From: JAJISG01 sp964347345
Lineage (GTDB): Archaea; Thermoplasmatota; Thermoplasmata; RBG-16-68-12; JAJISG01
Assembly: GCA_964347345.1 (NCBI GenBank)
Contig: CAYFYB010000001.1
Coordinates: forward strand, 1 to 64,000
Direction: 5' to 3'
Length of the DNA stretch: 64,000 nucleotides
A program made the position numbers and the translations under genes. The notes beneath the pieces were generated by a model. It was not told where the DNA came from. It saw only the letters and a list, made by a program, of their open reading frames with translations, and made no database searches. This document shows, piece after piece, positions 25,456 to 33,775 of this stretch (positions are counted from its first letter, which is position 1; the number at the start of each line of letters is the position of its first letter).

Positions 25456-26664
25456 GTGGACGCTAGAGAGAAAGCCCTGGTCACCTACGCGACAGCGGCC
25501 CATGCCCTGAACCATGGCTACATCCTCCTGGTCCCCCTTTTCATCGGACTTGTGTGGATTAGGGAGTTTCAGTCAGACACCTTCATAATGGGCCTGGTGG
25601 CTTTCGCTGCCTACGCCTTTTTCGGCGGTGGAAGCGTCCCCTTCGGCTTCCTGGCCGACAAGATCGGGTCGAGGCCCCTGATGATGATATACCTGGGAGG
25701 GGCTGCGGTCTCCCTGGCTCTCACCTCCCTGGCCCAGGACCTGATCCAGCTGACTCTGGGTCTCTCCCTTCTGGGCCTATCGTGCAGCATATACCATCCC
25801 ATGGGCATCGCCATGATCTCCCGCGAGGTCAGGCAGCAGGGCAAGGGCCTGGGCTATCACGGCATGGGCGGCAGCCTGGGAATCGCCCTCGGCCCCTTTA
25901 CCGCCAGCCTCCTCCTGCTTGTGATGGGCTGGAGGAGTGTTCTCCTCCTCTTTTCCACCCCGGCAATCCTTCTCTTGGTGGCCATCGCCCTCAAGGGGCC
26001 CGTGGAGCTCGCCCCGAGGAGGGTTCCGGACCTTCGGGAGCTCTCAAGCAGCTTCGCCAACTACGCTTTCCTGCTGGTCCTCATGGTGTACATCTTCGCC
26101 GGTATAGCCTACTGGGGTGCCCTCACGTTCCTCCCCCTATATCTGGATGGCCAGCAGCTTCCCTCCCTCTCCCTGGGGGTGTATTCCATGACCCCCGGTG
26201 CCTACCTCTTCTCCGCCCTTCTGGCCATCGGTGCCGCAGGCCAGGTAGCGGGGGGCCATCTGGCGGATAGGTCGAGGGTGGAACTCACCCTTGCAGCCCT
26301 CTCCTTCCTCGTGGCCGCCCTCCTCATCCTCCTGGCCTTGCCGGAGAGTTTGGTGGTGGGGACCATCGCCATCGCCTTTGGCTTCCTCCTCTTCTCCCTA
26401 GAGCCCATGCAGAATCTGCTGGTATCGACCAGGACCCGTGGAAACGTGAGGGGAGTGGCCTTCGGCCTAGTCTTCCTGTCGGTTTTCGGCGTGGGGTCCG
26501 TCGGGGCGGCCCTCGGAGGCTATGTCTCCAAGGCAAGTGGCCTAAGCACGGTCTTCCCCCTCCTCTCCTTCTTCATGGTGGCCAGTGCAGTGGCCTCTCT
26601 CCTCCTCCACCGGGCCGCAGGGAAGCCAGCTCAGCCAACCATCCCCTCCACGAGGACAGAGTAG
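25456..26664 (+). CDS. Major facilitator superfamily transporter
   Basis: A 402-residue protein with about twelve membrane helices. The MFS loop 2-3 motif is visible as GFLADKIGSRPLMM (about residues 61-74), and its weaker repeat in the second half is GGHLADRSRVELTL. The GTG at 25456 is preferred because a TATA-like box (AAAGCTTAAG, 25426-25435) lies about 25 bases before it, which suggests a leaderless mRNA. A longer reading would pass into the upstream membrane gene in another frame. The substrate is unknown. The end overlaps the convergent NRDE gene by 34 bases. Confidence 0.85.
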   Translation: MDAREKALVTYATAAHALNHGYILLVPLFIGLVWIREFQSDTFIMGLVAFAAYAFFGGGSVPFGFLADKIGSRPLMMIYLGGAAVSLALTSLAQDLIQLTLGLSLLGLSCSIYHPMGIAMISREVRQQGKGLGYHGMGGSLGIALGPFTASLLLLVMGWRSVLLLFSTPAILLLVAIALKGPVELAPRRVPDLRELSSSFANYAFLLVLMVYIFAGIAYWGALTFLPLYLDGQQLPSLSLGVYSMTPGAYLFSALLAIGAAGQVAGGHLADRSRVELTLAALSFLVAALLILLALPESLVVGTIAIAFGFLLFSLEPMQNLLVSTRTRGNVRGVAFGLVFLSVFGVGSVGAALGGYVSKASGLSTVFPLLSFFMVASAVASLLLHRAAGKPAQPTIPSTRTE

Positions 26665-27368
26665 TCCTCGAAGGAGGTCTCGCAAGGTGGTCCGTTGCTG
26701 TAGAGCAAGACACAGTTGCGGGGGAACTCCTGGGAGATGCCAACTATGGTGCTGGACACCGTCCCGGCTCGGTCTCTGTGGAGGCATACGGACTGTCCCT
26801 CGTACACCTCGTGGTCCGAGGCCACGGCCTTCAGGAGGCTCCAGACGGCCTCGGGGGAGGCAAGGTCCTTCCCTTCCACCAGCTCCCTGACTCTCCTTAT
26901 TCTGGGACGGCTGAGGTCGTCCACGTCCATGTTGGTGAGGATGTGAACGTCCTCTCGCAGCTCCACGGAATGGGTCTCCTCCCCATGCTGGGTCACGAAG
27001 GCCCTTCCCCGGTCGCAGAAGAGGAGGTTGAAGGGGTTGTACTCCACCTCAGCCAGTTCCTCCTCGACGAAATCCTTCACCTCCAAGGCTGAGGCCCGCT
27101 GCAGGGCCTCCAGGCAGAGGAGTCCCCGGGACCTCAGGGAGGAGTCGAAGGTGCCCTCATGCCTGTTGGAGATTGCGGCGACGACGCCCATGTCGTTGAC
27201 GCCAATCCAGGTCCCACCCGCCTGTAGGTCTCTGGGGGCCACAACGAACCTCCTTTCCCGAGTCAGGGCCGGCTCCTGGGAGGGCCTTTCATAGGCCTCG
27301 TCGCGGTTCATCACAAGGACGATGGGATAGCCTGTCACCAACTGTCTCAGCAGCAGAAGGGTACACAT
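26631..27368 (-). CDS. NRDE family protein (TANGO2-like, DUF833)
   Basis: A 245-residue member of the NRDE family, named for the NRDE motif seen here as VMNRDEAYERP (about residues 19-29). The conserved Cys2 (MCTLLLL) is present. GGTWIGVNDMGVVAAISNRH (about 51-70) is also typical. The fold is Ntn-hydrolase-like; eukaryotic TANGO2 is linked to membrane organisation and heme or lipid metabolism, and prokaryotic roles are not settled. It lies between two transporter or nucleotide-sugar genes with no obvious shared function. Confidence 0.85.
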   Translation of the reverse strand: MCTLLLLRQLVTGYPIVLVMNRDEAYERPSQEPALTRERRFVVAPRDLQAGGTWIGVNDMGVVAAISNRHEGTFDSSLRSRGLLCLEALQRASALEVKDFVEEELAEVEYNPFNLLFCDRGRAFVTQHGEETHSVELREDVHILTNMDVDDLSRPRIRRVRELVEGKDLASPEAVWSLLKAVASDHEVYEGQSVCLHRDRAGTVSSTIVGISQEFPRNCVLLYSNGPPCETSFEDYSVLVEGMVG

Positions 27369-27417
27369 CTGGGCGAGGAAGGGCCCCTGAGATTAAAGAC
27401 TTCTCCTTCTACAAACC

Positions 27418-27428
27418 GTTAATAATTG
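27418..27428 (+). promoter_or_regulatory. TATA box of the nucleotidyltransferase gene
   Basis: CGTTAATAATT is centred about 29 bases before the ATG at 27452, the spacing for a leaderless mRNA. It supports that ATG over the one at 27431. Confidence 0.45.
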
Positions 27429-27451
27429 ACATGCTTCTCCCATTCTCGGAT

Positions 27452-28522
27452 ATGGACGTGGTCATACTGGCAGCCGGGCGCGGTACCCGCCTCCTGCCCC
27501 TGACAGCCACAAGGCCGAAGCCTATGGTCCCCTTTCTCAACCAGCCCCTCATGGACTACGTGATGGATCTCCTCAGGGACTTCCAGCCCGAACGCATCTT
27601 CATCCTGGTGGACTACTTGGGTCACCAGATCGTCGCCCGCTACAAGGACTGGGGAGGGAGTGAGGTGGTCTTCACGGAGAGGAATGAGCCTCTGGGGACC
27701 GCGGGAGCGGTTGGGGTGGTGGCGGAGCACCTGAGGGACACCTTCCTGGTCCTCAGCGGGGATCTGATCTCGGGCCTAGAGCTCCAGCCCGTGGTGGACT
27801 TCCACCACCAGAAGATGGCAGAGGCCACCATGGCGCTGTCCAGGGCGGACGATCCAAGCCAGTACGGTATCGCCGTGACGGATGGGGATGGCAGGGTGAC
27901 CCAGTTCTCGGAGAAGCCCGTCAGGGACAGTGCGTTCAGCAATCTGGTCAACGCGGGCATCTACGTCTTTGAGCCCGAGGCCTTTCAGCTCCTGCCAGAG
28001 AAGCGGCCCGTCGACATATCCCGAGACCTGTTTCCGAAAATGCTGGAGGCAGGCAGTCGCCTCTACGGGTATCCTTTCGACGCATACTGGAATGATGTGG
28101 GGCGTCCGGGCAACTACCTCATAGCGACGGAAGACTGCCTCAGAGGGAAGTACAGGACCGAGGTGACCCCTCCCGTGTCCCCCGCCCAGAACGGGGGATT
28201 CCTCGTAACGGGAAGGAACTGCACCATCGCCAGGGACGTCTCCATCGGCAGCTTCGCCATTCTCGGCAACGATGTGGAGGTAAGAGAGGGGGCGACCCTC
28301 GATTCCTCCGTCATCTTCTCCCACACCGTGGTCAGTGAAAAGTGTAATATTCGAGAGTCCATAGTGGGCGAGAGGTGCGTGTTGGAGCGCGGAGTCGTCG
28401 TGCGGGCGGGCAGTGTCGTGGGAGACGCCTGCTTCATCAAGGCTGAGAGTGTGCTGGGCTTCAACACTAGGTTATGGCCGGGTTCCCGCCTCGGAGAGGG
28501 AACCATGATAAACCCAGATTGA
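27452..28522 (+). CDS. Sugar-phosphate nucleotidyltransferase with left-handed beta-helix tail
   Basis: A 356-residue enzyme that joins a sugar 1-phosphate to a nucleotide. The signature LAAGRGTRLLPLTATRPKPM (about residues 6-25) and the VLSGDLI metal site are intact, and FSEKP and NAGIYVFEPEAF follow. The C-terminal third (about 245-356) carries hexapeptide repeats such as SIGSFAILGNDVEVREGATL, forming a beta-helix. This order matches mannose-1-phosphate guanylyltransferase and glucose-1-phosphate thymidylyl/uridylyltransferase-like proteins; the base and sugar cannot be fixed. The start is placed at 27452 on promoter spacing. The degenerate phosphohexomutase gene begins 8 bases after the stop. 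Confidence 0.85.
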   Translation: MDVVILAAGRGTRLLPLTATRPKPMVPFLNQPLMDYVMDLLRDFQPERIFILVDYLGHQIVARYKDWGGSEVVFTERNEPLGTAGAVGVVAEHLRDTFLVLSGDLISGLELQPVVDFHHQKMAEATMALSRADDPSQYGIAVTDGDGRVTQFSEKPVRDSAFSNLVNAGIYVFEPEAFQLLPEKRPVDISRDLFPKMLEAGSRLYGYPFDAYWNDVGRPGNYLIATEDCLRGKYRTEVTPPVSPAQNGGFLVTGRNCTIARDVSIGSFAILGNDVEVREGATLDSSVIFSHTVVSEKCNIRESIVGERCVLERGVVVRAGSVVGDACFIKAESVLGFNTRLWPGSRLGEGTMINPD

Positions 28523-28530
28523 GGGATCAT

Positions 28531-29256
28531 ATGGAACTCTACACGGCTGAGGATTTGGACGTTTACGGAGTGGTGGATCTTGGGCAGGCGGTGGGCACGG
28601 CTTATGGGCCCGCCTCCCTGCTGCTCACAGGAAGAGACGGCCTTCACGTCTCTAGGATGGTGAAGAGGGGACTCATCCTCGGAATAGCCTATACCGGGGC
28701 CTCCGTTCTGGACCTCAGGCTGACGCCGAAGCTTGTGCTGGATGACCACCTTAGCCACCAGGGGGAGGGAGCCCTTTACGTGGACTACCGTCCCTCTAGG
28801 ATCCGCATAGCCCTGGATGGGCAGAAAGCTGAGGAGAAGGCCCAGGAAGCGTATAGCATACTGGAATCCAAGGAGTTCGTGAGGGCTCCACTGTCTGACC
28901 TGGGGGCGATCTCCCTGTACCCCAACGCCATAGACGACTACGTGAACGGCATTCACAAGCGGGTGGACTTCTTGAGAAGCCTGAGCGTTCTGGTGGACTG
29001 TCAGAACAGGCCGATTACAGTCCTCATGTCGCCCCTCTTGGAGAGCTATGGGATGAGGGTTGACCTCTTCAACGACCGGGTCACCCACTACCAGGAGCCT
29101 CGGGGCGAGGAGGAGTTTCTGGACCGCTTTAGGAGAGGACGTTACGACCTTGCCATCCGCTGGATAGAGGACAGGTTCGAATTGTATGACAAGGAGGGGG
29201 GCCGGTCCTCGCAAAGCGACCTCCTGGCCCTCATTCAGTCTCTGGAAGAGCAGTAG
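28531..29256 (+). CDS. Degenerate phosphohexomutase-like protein (domains I-II only)
   Basis: A 241-residue protein that follows the plan of phosphomannomutase/phosphoglucomutase for two of its four domains. LLTGRDGLHVSRMVKRGLILG (about residues 31-51) matches the GRDxRxSxxxL region, and DDYVNGIHKRVDFLRSL starts domain II. Around residues 205-231, DLAIRWIEDRFELYDKEGG aligns with the segment that in active enzymes holds DGDxDR, here WIEDR. The active-site serine loop (SASHNP) is also missing (GALYVDYRP), and domains III-IV are absent. It is therefore probably not a mutase. It may regulate or stabilise the upstream nucleotidyltransferase. Confidence 0.65.
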   Translation: MELYTAEDLDVYGVVDLGQAVGTAYGPASLLLTGRDGLHVSRMVKRGLILGIAYTGASVLDLRLTPKLVLDDHLSHQGEGALYVDYRPSRIRIALDGQKAEEKAQEAYSILESKEFVRAPLSDLGAISLYPNAIDDYVNGIHKRVDFLRSLSVLVDCQNRPITVLMSPLLESYGMRVDLFNDRVTHYQEPRGEEEFLDRFRRGRYDLAIRWIEDRFELYDKEGGRSSQSDLLALIQSLEEQ

Positions 29257-30148
29257 CCGGGGGTTCTCGGGGAGTGGTGGGAACCATTCCGCGCGCCGTA
29301 AGGTAAATGCCCAGTAGGGCAACGGCTCCTCCCGCCATGTCCCATGGGCTAGGCATCTCCGCGAGGAGGACGAGGGCCAGCATCGATGCTAGGACGGGCT
29401 CACCCAACAGGCTTGTCGACACGACCGGTGTCTTGATGTACCTCAGGGACCAGTTGTAGAGGGTGTGGCCCAGTAAGGTCGACACAACGGCCAGGCCAAG
29501 GAAGAGGAGGAGTTCTCGTCCCATGTCGTTCCCCCCCGGCAGAATGCTCCCATGGATGGCCACCGTGGCAGCGAGGAGGACCAGGGAGCTGGAGGAGTAT
29601 ACGAGGAAGACGTATGGGACCAGGGAGACCGTCTGTCGAATTCGACGCCCGGCCAGGAGGTAGATCGCCGTCATGAGGCCGCCTACAAGGGCCAGGAGGT
29701 CTCCCACCAAGCTGCTGGCTTCGGTCACGTCCCCCATGGCAATGATGAAGACGCCTGTGAAGCCCAGGAGGATGCCGAGTGTGGCCATCCTCGGAACCAT
29801 CTCTTTCATCAGGTAGTGTGAGAGGAGGGCCACTAGGAGGGGATGGCTGTTGACCAGGATGACAGAACTCGCCACCGATGTGTAGTCCAGGGAGGATATC
29901 CACGTAGCGAAGTGGACGGCCAGCGCCGTACCGACAGCAATCATGGTGAGGATCTGTCTTCGGTCTAGGTTCTTGATTTCGCCCCAGAATCTCCCAAGAG
30001 CTATGGGCAGGAGGAAGAGGGAGGCCAGCCCCATCCGATAAGTGGCCTTCACGAGGGCGTGGGATTCGCTCCAGCGAATGAAGATGGAGGCGAAGGAGAC
30101 GCCTATGACAGCCACGATGATGGCGACGTAGGCCCTCCCCCCACGCAT
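29231..30148 (-). CDS. DMT superfamily (EamA) transporter
   Basis: A 305-residue protein with ten hydrophobic helices arranged as two EamA repeats. The first repeat begins VAIIVAVIGVSFASIFIRWS, and the second ends with the typical LLGEPVLASMLALVLLAEMPSPWDMAGG (E-P-V motif of the second half). Members export amino acids, metabolites or drugs; the substrate is unknown. The 3' end overlaps the convergent phosphohexomutase-like gene by 26 bases. Confidence 0.88.
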   Translation of the reverse strand: MRGGRAYVAIIVAVIGVSFASIFIRWSESHALVKATYRMGLASLFLLPIALGRFWGEIKNLDRRQILTMIAVGTALAVHFATWISSLDYTSVASSVILVNSHPLLVALLSHYLMKEMVPRMATLGILLGFTGVFIIAMGDVTEASSLVGDLLALVGGLMTAIYLLAGRRIRQTVSLVPYVFLVYSSSSLVLLAATVAIHGSILPGGNDMGRELLLFLGLAVVSTLLGHTLYNWSLRYIKTPVVSTSLLGEPVLASMLALVLLAEMPSPWDMAGGAVALLGIYLTARGMVPTTPREPPATALPETE

Positions 30149-30242
30149 CCCTCGGGATTATTCCAGGGTGTTCTAAATGTTTTCCATAAGGTAGTCTACA
30201 GGCAGGGAATACAATCACTAAGCGCTGCGTCGCTGTGCCATC

Positions 30243-30707
30243 ATGGCGAACCTCCTGGCCCATAGCCTCTTCTCGCTCAGCTCCTACAGCGCCGTGTGGT
30301 GTTGGTTTTCTGGGGAGCCCCTGTCAGGTTTCGCCTTCGTCGCCGCCTTAGTCTCCCTCCTCCCAGATGTCGAGGAGGGCCTTGGCAAGGACCCGTCCCC
30401 CTTTGCCCACTCCGTCGGCTACTTGCTCCTCTGGGGTCTCCTCTCCTTCTCCGTCCTCAGCATCGCATCCTCCCTTGGACTCATCCCTTCGTCGGTTGTG
30501 CTGCCAACAGGGCTAGCCGTGGGCCTCGGCCTTGGATCCCATCTCTTCCTGGACGCTCTCCGTTGGCCAGGCATCTTGGGCATTCCGCGGGAAGGAAGGT
30601 GGTCACGAATCTGCCTGCCCTGCAGAGACGGGCTCTCGCGAAGGCTCGACCTTCTCGTCTGCGTCGGCTCAACTTCTGTCCTGCTGGTCCTGGTGGCGCT
30701 TTTCTGA
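30243..30707 (+). CDS. Membrane-bound metal-dependent hydrolase-like protein (YdjM/DUF457)
   Basis: A 154-residue protein with about four membrane helices. The conserved polar residues of the family are visible: an N-terminal His (NLLAHSLFS), LLPDVEEGLG in place of the PDxD motif, FAHSVGY, and GLGSHLFLDALRWPG, whose SHLFLD is the C-terminal His-Asp motif. Such proteins are predicted metal-dependent hydrolases, with no proven substrate in archaea. The 3' end overlaps nadM by 39 bases in the opposite orientation. Confidence 0.7.
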   Translation: MANLLAHSLFSLSSYSAVWCWFSGEPLSGFAFVAALVSLLPDVEEGLGKDPSPFAHSVGYLLLWGLLSFSVLSIASSLGLIPSSVVLPTGLAVGLGLGSHLFLDALRWPGILGIPREGRWSRICLPCRDGLSRRLDLLVCVGSTSVLLVLVALF

Positions 30708-31217
30708 GGAGACAGCCCTCAGCCTGTCAACTCCACTAACCTCCTCAATGAGGTTAGCGACGGGATCTGGCACCAGCTCCTTCCACTTCCCGCCCCTCAA
30801 CATCCTTCTCCTGATCTCCGTCCCGGAGAAGGACTCCTTGTCAAGGAGAGGTTTGTCGAGCACCTTTATCCCCGCCTCTTGGAAGAGGCGTCGAGTCAAG
30901 GGGTCATGGGAGAACACTGCTTCGAAGGAGGGGACGAGGGACAGAACGTGGCTTACCCACTGGGAGTGGACGCCCACGTCTGGAATAGCGATGATGTGCC
31001 AATCCTCGATACCCTCTTCCTCCAGGGTCAACCTAATCATCTCATACCGCTCGGAGAAAGTGAAGGGATTCTCGGGCTGGTGACTGAACTGACTGCTACC
31101 CACGCCGACGATGACCTCGTGGAAGTCCTCTAGGATCCGTTTGAGCAGGTAGAGGTGCCCTCGATGGAAGGGCTGAAATCGTCCGACGAACAGGGCCCTG
31201 CGGCCTTTTGAGGGCAT
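30669..31217 (-). CDS. nadM: Nicotinamide-nucleotide adenylyltransferase
   Basis: A 182-residue NadM-type enzyme that makes NAD+ from NMN and ATP. The nucleotidyltransferase motif is FVGRFQPFHRGHLYLL (about residues 9-24), followed by VGVGSSQFSHQPENPFTFSERYEMI, typical of archaeal NadM. The second nucleotide-binding motif appears as SFSGTEIRRRM (about 128-138). The C-terminal 15 residues are charged and glutamine-rich and are the part overlapping the convergent DUF457 gene. Length and motif order match the family. Confidence 0.94.
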   Translation of the reverse strand: MPSKGRRALFVGRFQPFHRGHLYLLKRILEDFHEVIVGVGSSQFSHQPENPFTFSERYEMIRLTLEEEGIEDWHIIAIPDVGVHSQWVSHVLSLVPSFEAVFSHDPLTRRLFQEAGIKVLDKPLLDKESFSGTEIRRRMLRGGKWKELVPDPVANLIEEVSGVDRLRAVSSEKRHQDQQDRS

Positions 31218-31331
31218 CGTCCGTAACCTCCCGATTCTAGACCCGCGGTCCGTCAGGGCTGCCCACTACAAAAGGCCTTCCTTGTCCCTTCGGAGAATTC
31301 CAGGGAGGAGGAATGACCCCGTCGCCCGGTC

Positions 31332-31496
31332 CTAGAACTCCTCCTCGATGAAAAGCTCCAGATAGTCGCACTCCAAGGTCAGGAATTTCCTGCAGTGGGT
31401 GCAGTGCCAGTCGTCCTGTCCTGGCTCTAGGGAGGTGTTGAACTCATAACAGTGGAATCCAGAGAAGTCCTCGTACTCCTCCTCCGTCAGCACCAC
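31332..31496 (-). CDS. Small CxxC protein translationally linked to lonB
   Basis: A 54-residue acidic protein not in the longer ORF set. It starts with GTG one base after the lonB stop (a second GTG follows directly). The centre holds four cysteines in the pattern FHCYEF...WHCTHCRKF...LECDY, with a histidine, suggesting one zinc site. It ends EEEF. The family is not recognised. The position next to the lonB stop implies translational coupling with LonB and possibly a related function, such as an adaptor or inhibitor; this is inference. Confidence 0.55.
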   Translation of the reverse strand: MVLTEEEYEDFSGFHCYEFNTSLEPGQDDWHCTHCRKFLTLECDYLELFIEEEF

Positions 31497-31497
31497 C

Positions 31498-33471
31498 CTA
31501 CTGAGGAACGGGCCGGTCGGGACTCACCACAGGCTTCGCCCTGGGGGAAACCATAGTGGCCAGCTTGGTGATCAGGCTGCTCTTCTTCGGCCCCACCACG
31601 GCGTGGTCCAGAACCTCCTTGAGGGTTTCTACTGCGACTATCTCAATCTTGCCGACGTACCGGCTCTCTATGAGGACATCGTTGATGTTGGACTTGGGGA
31701 TGAGAACCTTTCTGAAGCCCATCTCCGCCGCCGACTCGACCTTGGCCGTGATGCCTCCCACTGGTAGCACCTGTCCCCTTATGCTGAGGGAACCCGTCAT
31801 TGCCACCGTCTGGTCCACCTCCACGTCTTCCAGAGCAGAGATGACCGCGGTGGCGACGGATATGGAAGCACTGTCCCCCTCGACTCCCTCGTGGGTGCCG
31901 ACGAATTGGACGTGGATGTCGTAATTGCTGATGTCCTCACCAGTGTACTTCTTGATGAGGGCAGAGACGTTCTGGACTGCCTCCTTGGCGATCTCTCCCA
32001 GACGACCGGTGGCGATGATCTTCCCGTCGTTCTTGCTCTGGGCGGGGGTCACCTCAGCCACTATGGGTAGCACTATTCCGGAGAACTCCGACATGCTCGG
32101 GTCAGCGTTAAGGACGGCGAGACCGTTGACTACGCCTATCAGGGCACCCTCGGTGACGAAAGTCTTGTAGTCCCTTCTCCGCTCTATGAACCTGTCGGCC
32201 ACCTGCTGTTCCAGGCTGCGGGCCATCTTCTTCGCTGTAAGGACGTGCTCAGCGGTCGCGAAGGCCGCTCCTTCCTCTCTGGCTATATCCCCCGCCACCC
32301 GGATGAGGCCCCCGAGTTCTCTGATCCGCAGCGTGAGCTGGCCCCTTCGGCCCGCCCGCCGCTGGGCCTCTCTGACTATCTCCATTACCCCGCTCTTGTC
32401 GAAGTGGGGTATCTTGCCGTCCTTGGCGACTTCCTGGGCTACGACTCTCACCAGCTTTTCACGGTTCTCAAGGGTGTCGGGCATGACGCTCTTCATGTAG
32501 ACCTCGTAGCCATAGCCCCTGATCCTGGACCGGAGGGCGGGGTGCATACCGCCAAGAGCGTCCAGGTTGCCCGCGGCCACCAGGATGAAGTCACAGGGTA
32601 CGGGCTCCGTCTTCACCATGGCCCCGGCGCTCCTCTCGCTCTGTCCGACTATGCTGAACTTCTTCTCCTGCAGGGCCGTCAGAAGGCTCTGCTGGCTTTC
32701 CAGCCGGAGCACGTTGATCTCGTCGACGAAGAGGACACCCCGGTGGGCCTTGTGAATGGAGCCTGCCTCAACCCTCTCGTGGGCCGGGGTTTCCAGACCC
32801 CCTGACTGGAAGGGATCGTGTCTCACATCCCCCAGGAGGGCACCCGCGTGGGACCCGGTGGCGTCGATAAAGGGAGGCATGTCGTCGGGATCGTGGCCCG
32901 TGAGTAGCTTGGGCACGACGAGCATATCTTGCCGGTTTCCCGCATAACGAGTGGCCATGAAGATGATGGCGGCCACGAGGATGCCGAAGAGAAGGACCAT
33001 GGGATTGGGAGGCGTGGTGAGGAAGGCCAGGAGGGCGGACATAAGGACAATCACCACGATGATGGTCGTCATCATGGAGGCCCTCTGCTCTTTCCTCTTC
33101 ATGGCCTCTGCTTTGTGAGCCTGAACAATCTCCTTGCCCTTGCCGGCGGGGACGACCCGTATCTTGGGCTCGTTGGAGTCCTCCGGGTTGTGGTAGACGA
33201 TGATGTCCTGTAGCTCCTCCCGGGGCAACAGCTCGGACATGGCCCTGGCCAGCATCGACTTGCCCGTTCCAGGGTCCCCGATGAGCATGACGTGCCGCTT
33301 CTGATCAGCCGCTTTCTTTGCGACCTCAACGGCTTCTTCCTGACCTATGACTTGGTTTACCAGCTTCTCAGGAATGGCGAGCTCTGCAGTTGTCTCAAAT
33401 GGCTGGGTTTCAATCCAGTCTTCCAGGGGAGTCAATGCTTTGTCGGTTGCCTCAGAATCACGCTGTGTCAT
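31498..33471 (-). CDS. lonB: Archaeal membrane-anchored ATP-dependent protease LonB
   Basis: A 657-residue LonB, the main membrane-bound AAA+ protease of euryarchaea. Walker A is GDPGTGKS (about residues 65-72). Two membrane helices (about 134-151 and 157-174) interrupt the ATPase domain, as is diagnostic of LonB. Walker B is GVLFVDEI, and the sensor region has PALRSRIRGYGYEVY. The C-terminal protease has the catalytic Ser in EGDSASISVA (about 530-539) and the Lys in GGITAKVESA. It degrades unfolded and regulatory membrane-associated proteins. It has an inverted repeat at its promoter and is followed by a small CxxC gene. Confidence 0.96.
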   Translation of the reverse strand: MTQRDSEATDKALTPLEDWIETQPFETTAELAIPEKLVNQVIGQEEAVEVAKKAADQKRHVMLIGDPGTGKSMLARAMSELLPREELQDIIVYHNPEDSNEPKIRVVPAGKGKEIVQAHKAEAMKRKEQRASMMTTIIVVIVLMSALLAFLTTPPNPMVLLFGILVAAIIFMATRYAGNRQDMLVVPKLLTGHDPDDMPPFIDATGSHAGALLGDVRHDPFQSGGLETPAHERVEAGSIHKAHRGVLFVDEINVLRLESQQSLLTALQEKKFSIVGQSERSAGAMVKTEPVPCDFILVAAGNLDALGGMHPALRSRIRGYGYEVYMKSVMPDTLENREKLVRVVAQEVAKDGKIPHFDKSGVMEIVREAQRRAGRRGQLTLRIRELGGLIRVAGDIAREEGAAFATAEHVLTAKKMARSLEQQVADRFIERRRDYKTFVTEGALIGVVNGLAVLNADPSMSEFSGIVLPIVAEVTPAQSKNDGKIIATGRLGEIAKEAVQNVSALIKKYTGEDISNYDIHVQFVGTHEGVEGDSASISVATAVISALEDVEVDQTVAMTGSLSIRGQVLPVGGITAKVESAAEMGFRKVLIPKSNINDVLIESRYVGKIEIVAVETLKEVLDHAVVGPKKSSLITKLATMVSPRAKPVVSPDRPVPQ

Positions 33472-33493
33472 CAGGTGTCATCCCTTGGTATAA

Positions 33494-33525
33494 CTAGTCT
33501 TGAATAGGGACTAGGTCTTATTAAA
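33494..33525 (-). promoter_or_regulatory. lonB promoter with inverted repeat
   Basis: On the minus strand a TATA-like box (AACTTTAATA, about 33516-33525) precedes a perfect 6-base inverted repeat with a 9-base spacer (CTAGTC 33494-33499 and GACTAG 33509-33514). The repeat overlaps the expected start site, a usual place for a repressor. A second TATA-like sequence (AGTTATACC, about 33488-33496) is nearer the gene, so the exact start is uncertain. Confidence 0.4.
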
Positions 33526-33529
33526 GTTA

Positions 33530-33775
33530 TTCTCCAATAATCGTCCCGGGTATCGAAGTCCATACGCGCCTGGGAGGCAACCGGTTGCAGAAAGCAAGCG
33601 GATTGTTGCGAGGGGATTCCGACGAAGGAGCCGTGTGCGTGACTCCTGAGAGGCCACCGTGCTTGAAGTCGGTCTTCAAAAGACAGAGTCTGGGCGGGCA
33701 AACCGGACTGTGCTTTCGGACCCATGTTGCCCTACAGGGGCGCAGCTTGAAAAGGGCTAGGCAGGAGGTTCCCTT
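33530..33775. other. Non-coding gap between lonB promoter and GTPase gene
   Basis: About 245 bases without a credible gene. I looked for tRNA, RNase P RNA and SRP RNA signatures on both strands and found none. A 64-codon frame on the plus strand (33585-33779) has no ribosome-binding site, hydrophobic core or family pattern. Confidence 0.4.

Noticed and set aside
33530..33775. RNase P RNA or SRP RNA in the lonB-GTPase gap
   Set aside because: Neither the conserved RNase P core segments nor the SRP domain IV motif is found on either strand.
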